A stretch of 64,000 bases of DNA, from contig JADNYJ010000165.1 in NCBI GenBank assembly GCA_015501075.1, positions 20,834 to 84,833 of the forward strand, in the 5' to 3' direction. The notes below the pieces were generated by a model, which was not told the origin of the DNA, searched no databases, and saw nothing but the letters and a program-made list of their open reading frames with translations. The position numbers were made by a program, and so were the translations under genes. Shown here piece after piece: positions 23,598-35,698 of the stretch (positions within the stretch are counted from its first letter, which is position 1; each line of letters begins with the position of its first letter). This stretch comes from Gymnopilus junonius. Taxonomy: Eukaryota; Basidiomycota; Agaricomycetes; Agaricales; Galerinaceae.

Positions 23598-26338
23598 ATG
23601 GAACCTGCCGCCAACAATGTGGATTCTCACTCTGAGCAAGACTTTCAAGAGCTCTCTCAAGATTTGATTTCTCGCGTTACTAAAGTCTATGACTCAGTCA
23701 GGGATGAATATTCATCCTGGAGCTACTCCGACTCTGAACAAGCCCTCTTAAGCCTTTCGAAACCCTCTCCTCTTCCACCTCCTCTCCCAAAGCCTTCCAC
23801 TCAGAACACAGCACTATATCCATCAGAAGCGACAACGTTTGGTGGAATCTGGGAAGTAATGGATTACGAATACGACAAGGTCACCGGCTGTCAAACCTCC
23901 AAAACAAATACATACCCTCTGTCGATTACTTCAGCAGTCGACGCGTCGTTTCGTCCATATTCATCGTACACATCATGCGCGCCTGCCTCCCGAAATATTT
24001 TCGTAGGAGACGACTCTCACTACATGCCCTTCGTTCCATTTTCGGACGATGAGGCTTACGATTTTAGCAATGACAATGAACTGTATAATTACTTCGCATG
24101 GCAGAAACCTGGACTTGACTCAGATGGTACGAGATAACTCTCTTGTTCTTTCTCTAGTCATTGAAACCCACCAACCCACAGAACAGGTAATCGCGTTGGA
24201 AACGTTACGTCGACTAGTTTTCAACCAGAAACTCCTTCCGAAGGAGATCGACGCTACGCTGGTTCTGCCAGCTCCTAGTGAAACTATCTTCTCACTGGTT
24301 CGTAAAAGGTAAGTCAGTCGAAAGATTTTTTGTCCTGCTCTAGATCTTGACATTGAAAATACAGGGACTTCCCAAAATGGCCATCTCTCGTCACGAACCT
24401 CCAGTCCATTGTGCCCCGAAACGTCTCTGACTCAGAAAGTGTAATCAAATATTTTCTGGATTATTTTTGCACCAACTTAAATTGCATGACTGGTTTCTGC
24501 ATAACTCACGATGAATCTAGTAAGCGTTCGTTTGTCCTCTTCAGTGACATGTATCATCAATCCAATTTTGTACAGCCGTCAAAGAACAAGCTCCTGAATA
24601 TGTACCACCAAAAAATCCTCCCGTTAAGGTATCTGATATGGCAACGGCACCCTGTGGACCAGACTGTTTTTTACAAGTCGCTTCCATGGCAAACGCAATC
24701 GTACTGTCTCACCATAGTGCCTTTCTTTGCAAGATGCTGACTTCGTCCTTTTCCTCCTTCTACAACAGGGTACTCATTGGTCCGAATCTGACAAACAGCT
24801 CCTTTCAGTTACTCTTCGCTACGCTCCTGACACTCTTCCATGCGACCTTTCCGTCATTTGTCGTAAGCCATGCCGCGAGGTTAGTAGCTAGTTCCTTCAG
24901 TCATTGCATATTGTTTAACGTGTTAAAAGATATATCGTTATCAAATCAAATACAAATACCCAGCTCCTCTTCCCCTTCCTCCGAAACATAAGCAGCCTGC
25001 AAAACTTACCTTCAGTAAATTCTTTTGCTAGTGTATTCTCTTCCTCTCTTATCTTGATCTGTCCTTCTATAGAGGATGATGATCCCAGCGTGTTCGTGCC
25101 GTAAGTCCCCTTCCTTCATTTGTCGTGTCCAAATGCCAAATTTCTCGTTACTTTATAGGAGTATCCCATGTCGCCATCAGGGCCCATGCTCTGCCGATAC
25201 AGATTGTGAATGCTTTCGCAACCATGCGCATTGTCGTTCCCGATGCAGTTGCGCTAAGGCCTGTAAGCAACAATACCTACTTCTTTGTCTTATTTTTTTT
25301 TACGGGTGCATTTAGGCTCAAGGCGAACGGGCTGCTCCTGTAAGCAGTCAAGAAGGCTATGCGGGACCAACAAATGCTCCTGCTACAAAGCCAATATGGA
25401 ATGCGACCCCGAAGTCTGTCTTCAGTGCAAGGCAAAGTACGTGTGGGACAATATTTTTATTGATGAAACCCTTCTGACGCATTCCATTCAATCTGCTCAG
25501 AGGTTGGTTTAATGTTACCTGAATGGATAATTTCTTGCACTTGCCGCTTACATGATTGGTTTGCAGATGTCGATTCTGATCTTTGCCGAAATGTTGGTAT
25601 CCAAAGGGGGGACTTCAAGGTTTGTACTCAGAAAAATTGCGTCTGAAGGAGTTTTGTTTAATTGACAAGCTTGATTCCAGAGCACTGAGGTCAGAGAAAG
25701 TCAATACGGCCTTGGTCTTTATGTTACGGAGCCTTGTGAGGAGCGCGATCTTATAACCGGTAATCCTTCCCTGCATTGTCACTCACCGGAAGTCATTAAT
25801 CTTCTCTTTTCATGTAGAATACGTCGGTGAGATAATTTACGAGGAAACAGTTACGTCACGCGGGTAAGCTTTAACTTCCGTATAAATAAACTGCGTATGC
25901 TCAATGCATCGTTGCTCAGCTTGCACGCCTCTCATAAAGGACGCTCATACGTATTTACCTTGAACCCGGACCTCTGCTTGGACAGCTCAGATGCAGGCAA
26001 CGAGGCGCGGTACATCAATCACAGCAACACGCCAAATTGTTTAACCAAAGGTGAGTCTCGTCCTCTTTCCTCCATTGATGTAAGCGCAATCTAATATTTT
26101 CGACCTAGTTCTTCTCGTAAATGGTGAGCATAGGCTAGGTGTCTATGCGAATCGTCGCATCGCAGAAGATGAAGAACTCTTCATTGATTATGGCCCATCG
26201 TTTTGGGGCACTGAAAAAGACACCACAGAACCAAGTGCTGGGGTTAATGGTACCCAGCCGGAACTGGACCGTTTGATGCCACTTCCGCCTCTGGGATATG
26301 TTGATGACGATCCTAAAGACTTGACGTACATACCATAG
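23598..26338 (+). CDS. E(z)/EZH2-type histone methyltransferase, copy 2
   Basis: Exons 23598-24126, 24182-24308, 24365-24519, 24576-24700, 24769-24879, 24930-25014, 25073-25100, 25159-25262, 25316-25436, 25501-25502, 25567-25619, 25681-25759, 25818-25863, 25920-26050 and 26109-26338 sum to exactly 642 codons. Parts in order: FCTNLNCMTGFCITHDE; PCGPDCFLQ (EZH2 has a near-identical segment); SANT at about 313-349 (WSESDKQLLSVTLRYAPDT); CXC at about 387-462 (IPCRHQGPC, GCSCKQSRRLCGTNKCSCYK, ECDPEVCLQC); CRNVGIQRGDFK; SET (ESQYGLGLY, EYVGEII, NEARYINHSNTPNC, ELFIDYG). Catalytic and cofactor motifs are intact. The model requires a two-base exon at 25501-25502. It is paralogous to copy 1 over its whole length with mostly matching intron positions, but strongly diverged. 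Predicted nuclear H3K27 methyltransferase. Confidence 0.9.
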
Positions 26339-26472
26339 ACAGAGACAGGTCCCAAGATATGTTGTTCTGGGATACGAAAGGACTATTTATTAATTAACGA
26401 GCTGTTATGAAACAGGCCCTCATCATTAAGTGAACTGCCGTGCGCATTACGATTGGAACAGGCCTGGGTAAA

Positions 26473-27485
26473 TTATAAGAAATTTGACAATGGTGGGGCA
26501 GCCTCAATTCCAGCTTCCATGATGCGTACTAACGCTGGGAGATTTTGACAATAGTTGCCTGGGCAATTCTTACACCATTCCTTTTCGCCTCGAGGATGTT
26601 TTTGGTCCAACAGTGGATTCTTGAGGGCGGCTTTAAAGGAAGGCATGCTGTCGATTTTCTCCAATTGAGCAAGCCAGGCCAACAGGCAGATCCTGCAGAT
26701 ACGACAAATGTCTGGATCCTCTCCTTTAGCTACATTGTTGCAATAGGATGTGACGTATTCCCGGGACTCGATATATTGAATTGCTGGGCCGAATACCAAA
26801 TCTCGCCAATTTTTTTGGTATTCAACCTTGACGAGAAAGTCAGCGAGACAAAGCGCACATAGTAAGCAGTCCTTACCCATGCCATTACTAAGTGAGCGGG
26901 GAATTTCTTCAAGACGTCGAGACATGGAGAAGGTCCAAGAAAGCGTACAGCTTGTGCAAGCAAAGAGTCGACATCGTGCTTGACTGCATGGCCGACTATT
27001 TCGGCAGCGTGTTCAGGAAGATATGTCCTGTCATTGTCAGGAAGGTTGCCAGTCAGACGGATATTGGAAAATGTTAGAAGTAGCCTCATCAACCTACACC
27101 AAGCGTTGCTGACACGGATTCATCGCCCAAAACACCTGGTACTTCTCAACCGCTTCTGCCACCTCCATGAGACTATCAAAGTCTAATTCATCCAGGGAGA
27201 AAGGGTGGCGTCGTGGGTAAACAAATTGGAAAATAACATCGAGGACTTTGGCGGGTTCAGTCAAGCGAACGACCTCTCCTTCTGTGCTGACTTCCGGCCC
27301 AGGGAATGTGCCCGTATGCGATTCGAGATTCCTACGGTGCACGGAAATAAAATTCCGTCCGCGGATTGTATTGTAACGTCGGCGTCACTAGCGTTGACTG
27401 GAAATCATAAATGTCCAGGTTAGAGCAGAAAAAATTACGTGAAAGTTCTTTGTTACCAACATTCTACTCGGGTGCTGTCAGCCAT
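26473..27485 (-). CDS. BTB/POZ-domain protein (BTB2)
   Basis: The ATG at 27483-27485 begins a short exon (MADSTRVE) spliced to NASDADVTIQSADGILF. The BTB core follows: HRRNLESHTGTFPGPEV, VVRLTEPAKVLDVIFQFVYP, AVEKYQVFWAMNPC. Further exons encode YLPEHAAEIVGHAVKHDVDS and the C-terminal part with DICRICRICLLAWLAQLEKI, then EWCKNCPGNYCQNLPALV, ending at 26473. Intron positions match BTB1. The frame is broken between GILF and HRRN (about 27339-27344), where one base is missing relative to the paralogues. Everything else is open, so a sequencing loss is as likely as a real mutation. It is convergent with E(z) copy 2. Confidence 0.8.
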
Positions 27486-27799
27486 GAAGGGCGGAAGGGG
27501 AATAACGTTTGAAAGTTGAGTACAAGGAATACAACAAATCGTCTTTATGTTGGCACAAGGAACATGGAATCCTCGCCTGTTCCTCATGGTATGTGTGAAT
27601 ATCTAGAAACGTTATCGCAGGACGAATTCACAGGAACATCGTGCGCAGTTCGCAATCTCGTTAGGACTTCCTAATTAACCAGTGGATGCAAACTAACGGT
27701 CTGTATTACTTGGAAAAGGGTTGGATTAATATCCATGATGGACCTGCATCTGCAATACTAGGACTACGCGCAACACATGTATGGTAATCTATAACGAAG

Positions 27800-29408
27800 T
27801 CAGGCCAGCGGAAGTGTGCTCTCTTGGGAAATCGTATTCAATCCCTCATCGTCCTTAGGTAACATTAAACCAGAGTGTTGAACAGACAATAAGGTCGATG
27901 TATCGACAGTTTCATTCTTGACCCTCTCTAATAAGTCCCGCAAATCCTGAAATTGGCGGATCTTATCAGCTTTCTATGAATAGAAATGTCAGAACTCACG
28001 ACTTCATGACAGCCCAGAACATGTGTCGAGTATACTCACCTGGTACCGGACCACGCGTCCAGAAGTGCTTGAGACAGCAAAGAACAGCGTTTCTCTCGTT
28101 GCTCCTGTAATCACAATCGAGATTGGATTTGAAGAATACAGCAAGAATTTGGAACCTACCCTCTGAATCGGAATGAATAAACTTGTACGGCTGCAAACCT
28201 ACAGTCGCCTTGCCTTTCAATGGCGTAGGTGATCTCACCTGAGCGGAGGATGAGGCCGAGAGGCGCGCAATAATTGATATTTGCGACTTGACGATATCAG
28301 CGATTCCAAGGCCTACAACGCACAGGATGCGTGGCCGGTATCGTGCGACTTTGTCTAAAAGAGCTGAGACACCTGAGACCTGTTCCGCCTTTGAAAGCTC
28401 ATTTTGCTGAGGGGAGAAGGAAAGATACGGCATGACCGATGAGTGAGCAGAAAAGTATATGCTACTTACTTCGGCAGTAGGACGATTCGTTAGGTTTGTC
28501 TACAAAACAAAGAAATATCTCTCAGCAAGGTTGCTCAAAACGTCCAGAATCGCTTACAAGGCCGATAGAGAAGTTCTTTGGCAAAGTAGCATCTTCACGA
28601 GGATCCAGGCGTCGGGATGTTAATCCTAAACAAAGAGGAATAGTTGGTCAATTTTAGAGGCCTGAATGACATGAAGAAGTGCTCACCAGATTCGTGTAAG
28701 CAGCTCCAGAAGTGGTTATTGGGATTCCCGTAATGATGTCCAATCTTCGCGGATTGTACCCCTGGGCTGCAGTTGCACGAATGGGGTGTCAGTAATAACC
28801 TGACGAGAAATACAGAAACAAGACGCACTTGATCCCACAGATAATAACTAGAAGCGCAGATCAGGATTGAGAACATGAAAATAATTGTCAGAAAGGTGTG
28901 CATACTGTCAAGCCCGGACTCCAAATGATCCACTATTTCACTGAGGTGATTGTAAAACTTGACCCTACTGGCACCTGCGATATTCAGTTCTTAAGGGTCC
29001 TTCACATAAAAACCCGCTCACTAGATGTCCTTGAAGAAGAATTCGGGTTCTTTCTCGTTTCAAGACGCGGCCGTTTGGATCCTCGTTGTCCTGTGTCCTC
29101 TTCCGCGTCATCCTTCGGAGTTTGAACAGGTGCAGCTTTGTTCTTCCTGGGAGGGGATGCAGAGCTTTTTTGCGATTCTGTCTTCAAAGATGCGGAGTAA
29201 GTCCTTGAAACATTTAAAAATACAGACAAAATGGTTAACTTACACCAAGGCCGTCGCCCGGAGAGGGCCCAAACGCAAATCGTAAAAATGGGTTCACCCC
29301 CTGCGTATTGATATTTTTATCCTCTGTTTTCTCGTGCAAGTCCTCCTCTTCCAACTCCTGAAGGGGCTTCTGGGACCCGAAATTGACTTGATCTACATGA
29401 TGCGACAT
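27800..29408 (-). CDS. G/T(U) mismatch-specific DNA glycosylase (TDG/MUG family)
   Basis: Catalytic exons read IIICGINPG, VQSAKIGHHYGNPNNHFW, CLHESGLTSRRLDP, LTNRPTAE, ELSKAEQVSGVSALLDKV, RPRILCVVGLGI, VGLQPYKFIHSD and LFFAVSSTSGRVVRYQ. The GINPG motif carries the family's catalytic Asn, and the S-TSGRV loop inserts into the minor groove. The enzyme removes T or U opposite G, for example after deamination of (methyl)cytosine, and starts base-excision repair. There are at least eight short introns. The C-terminal tail ends PLA at 27800. The N-terminal region (probable ATG at 29408, then a Lys/Arg-rich stretch KRPRLETRK) has one exon junction I could not bring into frame. It sits between BTB2 and BTB3. 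Confidence 0.88.
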
Positions 29409-29693
29409 TCGAGATTTCTTGTGGGCATTGATTCGATGAGCATGAGATTCATGGAGGTAGTGGCGTAACGCAGCAACCTGTGTCCTTCGGCGAAATCCGG
29501 CAGATGTGAGTATCATGTGACAAGTCACGACCGCGTTAAAGCACGCGACCAAGACGCGACGGTCTTGGGAGCTGCAACTTCGAAAAAGCCACTGATGCAT
29601 ACTCTAGTATAATGAGTTAAACATGGAACATGAAAGCAATTTATTTGTATCTTAATATATCGAAGGGCAAGATACTTCATGAATTGCCGGAAA

Positions 29694-30724
29694 TCAATTA
29701 GAAGGTGGAATACCATCCTCTGGGTGCAGAAATTTTGTAAATGGAGGTACGGCATCTATTCCGGCTTCAAGTATTTTGACGACTGTGGGCAGATAAAAGC
29801 ATTTATTCCCAATGCACGACTGGCACCAAAGGTTAGCGTCATTAGGGAAGGAGTGAGGATGTAGTGATGGGGTTTTAATAGCGTTTTTGAGAGAAGGAAT
29901 GTCCCGCATCCCTTCAAGTTTGGAAACCCAGGCAAGCAGACAGACAGAGCATATCTGACAGACAGTGATTACTCCCCTTTTAGACTCACATGCCGAAGAG
30001 TAACCACCCGCTAGCAGTATACTTTGCTTTGCCTTTTCAAATATTTGTTGATAGGCATCTTGGTATTCCACCTGGAACAAAAATTAGGGCCAAAATATGA
30101 GCGCTGGATATCTCACAACGTACCCATTGTATCGCACAATGCGAAGGCAAAGCTCGCATGACGGGGAGAAATGGAGAACGAGCAAGTGATAAGGCCGTTA
30201 CGTCAATGAGTCGCAAGATGTCATGCTTTATTGCATGGACAAATATTGTGACTCCGTGCTCGGGAAGAAGCTCTCTGTTATTAGGAGGAGATAATCAGTG
30301 CGGCCACCATGTAGTTGCATGGCGCCTGTGGCGGTCACCTCATGCGGTCTTCGCAAGTTTTCATCGCCCAAAATACCTCGTACTTCTCGACAGCTTCCGC
30401 CACCTCCATGAGAACATCGAAGTCGACTTTTTCAAGGTTCACCGGATATCTCTTCAAGTAGATGAACTGGAAAACGATTTCCAGGACGTTGGCAGGCTCG
30501 GTCAGAGGAACCGCCTGATCTGAGTTGAACTCTGAACCTGGAAATGCACCCGTATTGACTTCAAGATTCTTGCGATGAGGCGAAAGAGAACATTATCAGA
30601 TGATCGGATCGTGATATCAGCATCACTGAAGGAAACTTTGTTATCGTTGATAAATGGGGTCACAGAGGAGCATGATCGTGGACTACTGACATTTCTCGTG
30701 AGTTTCACCAGTAATGGTCTGCAT
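29694..30724 (-). CDS. BTB/POZ-domain protein (BTB3)
   Basis: The ATG at 30722-30724 starts a small exon (MQTITGETHEK) spliced to DADITIRSSDNVLFRL. Next come RKNLEVNTGAFPGSEF, VPLTEPANVLEIVFQFIY and EAVEKYEVFWAMKTCE. Later exons give LLPEHGVTIFVHAIKHDILR and the C-terminal motif VCQICSVCLLAWVSKLEGM ... LWCQSCIGNKCFYLPTVV, ending at 29694. One C is missing where paralogues have CTCCAT for Leu-His (about 30575-30580), so the BTB and downstream parts lie in different frames. All splice sites are canonical and phases otherwise agree. It belongs with BTB1 and BTB2 (C-x2-C-x2-C subgroup). Confidence 0.8.
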
Positions 30725-31437
30725 ATCCGGCTAGGAGCGATTATAAAGTGGGCGACTTGATGGGAGTTGAGAAGGAGGCTGACAATGAAACAAAGCAGTG
30801 TTGGACCCTTTATATATCCGGCACAGTCGCTCGGTTCAGATATACCCCTTGTTTCAAGGTCCACGCGGTATAATTTTGGCATGAAGATGCCTTGCACTGT
30901 ACGTTAGCATCGGTCTGGCCCTCGTTTAAGCCGCCTATTAGACTTTGGTCAGCAAATCAGCGTATCACTTCTTACAGTCACATACCACGACGATCTCGCT
31001 AGACAGCCAATGCACAATGCAAATAGTCGAAATAACGTAACGTTGGGAGACTTCTCGACATGCAACACCTAATTTTCAGTACTTTCATGATCGAGGAAAG
31101 CCATTATCATTTTGAGAAGATAAATCGACGGGGAAGAATGTTACTGCTAACGAACGGCAAAATTTTGTGCTCTTGTGCCGGAAGGATGATACGACGTGCC
31201 TTGAAGCAGGAAAAGAATGCCAAGGCGACGGACAAATGCAATAATAGTTGTACATTCCATATCGTACATATGGCAAATTGACGGTGGTAGGACCGCTAAA
31301 CCAATGAAGAGTATGCCAATTACAGTAAATCGAATCCTACAGGCATAAATTTGGAGATCGACCAAAACTGGACATGAGGAGGCTTACCATGGCTATGACT
31401 TAGAACACATGGGCTCTCAGATCCCGCAGAGCACGCG
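30725..31437. other. intergenic region, no gene seen
   Basis: No supported gene. It holds the BTB3 promoter and the 3' flank of the HAP3 gene. Confidence 0.35.
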
Positions 31438-32041
31438 TTACTCCCCGTCTACCCTCGGTTCTATTGGGTGCTCTCTAGAGGAATTACCGGACTGGGCGCC
31501 CGTAGTAGCGCCAGAATTCTAGATTGCAACAGTTTAGAGGATGTTTAACAGGAATTCTTCGCATCATCAAGGAGAACAAACATACCTGACGGAGTTTGGC
31601 AAGATGGATCTTGAGTGTTTCCACATAGTTCTCAAATCCCAACGCGCTCATAGCGTACAAGATATCCTCTCCGCCTATTGTCTTCCTCTTCTCTAGTTGG
31701 CATTTCTCGGCAGCTTCAGAGGTGATGAAAGAAATGAACTCCGAGACACACTCTTGCACGCATTCCTTCGCGTCTTTTGCAATCTTGGCCGTAGGCGGGA
31801 CTGAAGCTTTCATAATGCGTGAAACGTTTGCTATCTTAACAAAAGATGGTTCATCAGTCTGTCGTGTTGGAGGTGGTATGCCCATGAAGGACGCACTCAC
31901 AGGCAGAAAACGATCCTGCTCCCGATACTCGCCTACTTCCTGCTCCGTGATAGGGATTGGTTCAGGCGTATCGTGTGCCGCCAGCGATACGGCTCCATGA
32001 AGATTTTCGTCACGAGGAATGATAGGCTGAAGCTCCGACAT
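31438..32041 (-). CDS. hap3: CCAAT-binding factor subunit HAP3/NF-YB
   Basis: Two exons (32041-31586, 31518-31438) give 178 residues. The histone-fold core is at about residues 66-152: [76 protein letters not shown]. These match the NF-YB/HAP3 family signature closely. HAP3 pairs with HAP5 and then HAP2 to bind CCAAT boxes in promoters. The 67-nt intron follows the last helix, and the second exon adds a short polar tail. No frame break. The upstream region has two CCAAT pentamers and three ACGCGT boxes. Confidence 0.95.
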
Positions 32042-32139
32042 ATTTCCTATCCAACGTCAATTTTCTGCCAAAAATTCTTCATTTTCGGGGTCCATGAGAG
32101 AAATTTGAGCAACATACAGCAGAGTTGTGGTCAATGAGT

Positions 32140-32337
32140 GGTTCCAATAGGTCAGTTGAAGTTGAAAAGATGAAATATAAGGGTTACAAGCGCATCGGGA
32201 GGCACAGCGATGAAGGAAGGAAGGAAGGAACCGTTGCTTGCTCATGGACAAATCCAGACCCCACCAACCAATGAGAAGTTCCCATGGCAGCACGTGATAT
32301 GATTTTTGGACGCGTCAACGACGCGTCAACGACGCGT
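32140..32337. promoter_or_regulatory. HAP3 promoter: CCAAT boxes, E-box and three ACGCGT elements
   Basis: ACGCGT occurs at 32310-32315, 32321-32326 and 32332-32337 with exact 11-base spacing. Two CCAAT pentamers lie nearer the gene (about 32145 and 32264), and a CACGTG E-box is at 32291-32296. ACGCGT is the MCB element recognised by MBF-type cell-cycle regulators in ascomycetes; use by this fungus is inference. CCAAT boxes would allow autoregulation of HAP3. Confidence 0.55.
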
Positions 32338-32640
32338 CTTCAGTGCAGAATTTGTAGGTCACCATGTGGCCTCGTCATTGATCGGATTTTCAGCAGGTAA
32401 AGTTATTTTGTTATCCTCCTATAGCTTCTTATTTAAATGACTCCAACTTTCTATTTAACATACTAGCTACAGAGTATAATTTTGCTACAGTCCGTGGGCG
32501 TGCTATGCTACGGAGTTCCAGGAGAAACAGTAAGTACTAGACGAAGCGTCCAAATGATTTCCACTGATGTACAATTATATAAAGTCCAGTGCTATCTAGT
32601 CCGATATATAAGTCTCTTGTCCATAAAGATGATACTTTAG

Positions 32641-34993
32641 TTATTCGCATGGTTTAACAGCCCACAGGAAGGGTAGTGTCATCACATAGTCATCGTCTGC
32701 ATTAATCCCGAGACCACGACTGGCAAAGGCCTTGAAGATGGTACATCTATTGGTGCCATTGTAACGATTCTGATCCGCCTGGATCCAGGCGTCGCGTGCT
32801 TGAACGACTAGGAACAACTTCAAATAAGAATAATCCGTATGAAAAACTTGGCAAGGATGAGCTTACAAGTAGGATTGCAAGGCTGCACAGATAATGCATC
32901 GATAAACAGGTGCATAAACACGATATTCCCTGAGTCCCGTCTGTATCCGTCAGTTTCTGAGTCGAGAAACCATGGTTTTCCACCAGAAGGCATAAACATT
33001 ATGTAACATATTGGCCCAGACCTCTCCTATAGCTTTTTATTGGCTTTAGAAGTACATAATAAGAGAGCGGGTATGGAACTGACCATGGATTTCGAAGAGG
33101 CTTCTCAGGCTTTGATAGGTTAAAGGATTGGTAGAGGGATTGACTGAATAAGGATAAGTACGAAGTCCTCCAGGATTATTGGTAACGTAGTCTCCAATAA
33201 CAAAATCGGCCGTAAGGGCGGATGTTTGACTCATCCAGCTCCGGAAGGTATTATAAGTCATAAACTATACAAAAGAAGTGAAAGTAACTTACTCGGCCAT
33301 GGTATCGCTCCACCCTTCGCCTAATCCTCCGGCTTCGAGAGTCTGCAAGCACCGTCCAGTTCCGCCGCCAGTCAAGCGATTGGTAATTCCATGCGTCAGT
33401 TCATGGATCAGAATGTCGTTTGTCATTGCTCCATCGCGGGCTGGCTATTCATGCATGTCAACTCCGGTTCCAAGCCAAAGGAGAAAAAGACGCACACTTG
33501 TAAAATCCCAGATAAACATGCGACATATTCCTGGTTGACCACTACACACAATACTTTACCGGTTGCTGGGTGAATAGATATCAAGGTGATATGCTTACTC
33601 TGGAGGTGTAGCAAAGTTGGCGTTATTGATCCCTGATGCATCCTGGACGGAGATCAGAACGCGATCTCGCTCCTGGCCTCCCTTCCCAAAGTTCTCTAGC
33701 TGGAAGTTGAAAGCTGCTTCCGTGAAACCATAACGATATGCAAAGTCGTGGATCGTATTAGCGATGAAGAAAGCATTGGTATTCGCAGCGTCTATATTAG
33801 AGGAGACTGTCGGGCTCGAGGTAACGTTGTATGTCGGATTGAAGTTAAGAACTGCAGAAGTTTGTGATGCTGGTTCTTGGCCTTGGAACGAAAGAACATT
33901 GTTGCCTCTAGACATGTATCAATTGACAATCTCTGTATTACGAAAAAATACGTACGATGTCGTTGTGGTATTCCCATTTCCAATGCTATGCCATCCGAAA
34001 GGAGACGATTCAACATCTTCCGGGTCAGTGATAGTTTCAACGCCGTCAACAGGACTTTTTTTCGTAACAGGAATGACCGTGTACTGTGGAGGAACCGAGC
34101 CTTATAATCGCAATTCTTTGACGCTAAGATACCCACTCACCGAAGCATGGGCCACAAAGTCAGTAACAGCAACCAACCTTCCACTATGAGCGTCAACATA
34201 CGCCTCGTACCACCCTTGCGTCTCATTTTGTATTTGTATAACGTGAGTGAGAACAAGCGATCCGTCGCTCTGAACAAGATATTCCAGGGTAACGCCGATT
34301 CCGTTGTATCTGCCTTGCAAAGATTGTTCGATTTGTGGTAACACAGACTGCCATTTGATAGTGGGCGTCGTTGGGGCAATCTTGGCTACATGACATGTTA
34401 ATATTTGGAAACATTATAGCTGGAACCAATAACCAGACGAACCGTTCTGGGTTTCAACAAAAGAGGAAGAATAGGAAACGACTTGATTTCTGTGGAAAGC
34501 GAGATTGGCTACAGCGTTTGCAAGAGGGAGACCGTTCTGTATACACGTCAGGCTTCTGTGAGAAACGAAGGTAAGAAAGTACGAACTATGCTCTGCTTCA
34601 GATACGCAATCTTCGTGAGCCCACTCGTTGCGCCGGAATGGTATATGACATCCTTGCTGTCAACACCCAAATAGGCGAGAAAAGAAATGGCCGACGATTT
34701 CAGAGAAGGTGGGAAAGGCTCATCGCTGACGTTGAATGCGAAGTATGTATTGGCGATAGTCTAGAATAGATGTAATTTATCAACAACGTAGGAACAGAAC
34801 GATAGAAAGTATTCACCTTGAAATATGATTTCGGATAGTGGGTCTCAATCCTCGACAACATTTTCCCAACAGACCTTGTGCCGTGCGTAGCATGTTTGGA
34901 ATACCGAGGCCAAGGTACAGCTTCAATGGATGACGCAAGCAGACCAACTAGGGTTAAAGAAAAGGAAAGGAGCGATGTGAGTGAAAAAACCAT
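32641..34993 (-). CDS. fungalysin-type extracellular metallopeptidase (M36)
   Basis: Starts with [20 protein letters not shown], a signal peptide. A propeptide follows ([53 protein letters not shown]). The catalytic part has [15 protein letters not shown], the zinc motif HELTH at 33391-33405 followed by [10 protein letters not shown], and EGWSDTMAE supplying the third ligand. The end is [20 protein letters not shown] to PCE at 32641. Fungalysins are secreted broad-specificity proteases activated by removal of the propeptide. Many short introns are visible. Two single-base losses (about 32986 and 32928-32930) break the frame between HNVYA and HGFS and before [11 protein letters not shown]. The surrounding conserved residues are intact, so these are probably sequencing errors. 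Confidence 0.9.
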
Positions 34994-34999
34994 CCTCAA

Positions 35000-35698
35000 A
35001 CCGACTCAGAGGCAGCAAGGTGCCACACTACCGACGTGAGCGTGTCCTGCACTAAAAATGACCCAGGTCAATGGAAGAAAAAATGAGGACGGAGGACAGG
35101 ATACCATTGGTGAAATTGTAGTACGCGCACACTTTATGGTGTCACTGTTCAAAGACCCAGAACACTGGGCTTTGCTTGTCGCTGGGTCTCTGCCATCTCG
35201 GACTATCGTCGTTGAAGTGAAAGGCGTTGAAAGTGTTTGTGTGCCTTATGTTACCTACTCGGTATCAATACTAAGGAATCAGGGCCTGACAACTCGGTAT
35301 CTCGAGTCAAATGCAACTCTAATATCGTCAAGCCAACATCTAATTTTCCCGCGTTTTATCGGGTCTACTGATATTACCAGCCAGTCGACCTCATGGAGTG
35401 CCTTCAACTGAGCTTGGAATTTACCTGGAATAATACAGACATCATCTCACCCCTGGGTAATCAAAGCCAGAGACGGGGATCTCGCTGTGCGACGTACATG
35501 CGTCTATTTTTGGTACTGCAGCGATGATCTAGACTTGGGGCGATAAGTCGTTCAGGATTTCGAAGACGAAAATGTTGGAGAGTAGTTAACACATGGAGTC
35601 GCCCTGTTCGTCTTATTATGTTCAAGAAGTACAAGCTTTTCGAAATTTACTGAATTAGAGAGACACGTAAAACAGCTACAAATTCCATTCAAGAACGG
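35000..35698. other. intergenic region, no gene seen
   Basis: It separates the fungalysin start from the 3' end of the RdRP-helicase gene. No supported coding sequence or repeat. Confidence 0.4.

Noticed and set aside
24127..24157. 31-nt intron in E(z) copy 2
   Set aside because: A second acceptor at 24180-24181 in the same phase gives a more normal 55-nt intron and a better match to copy 1.
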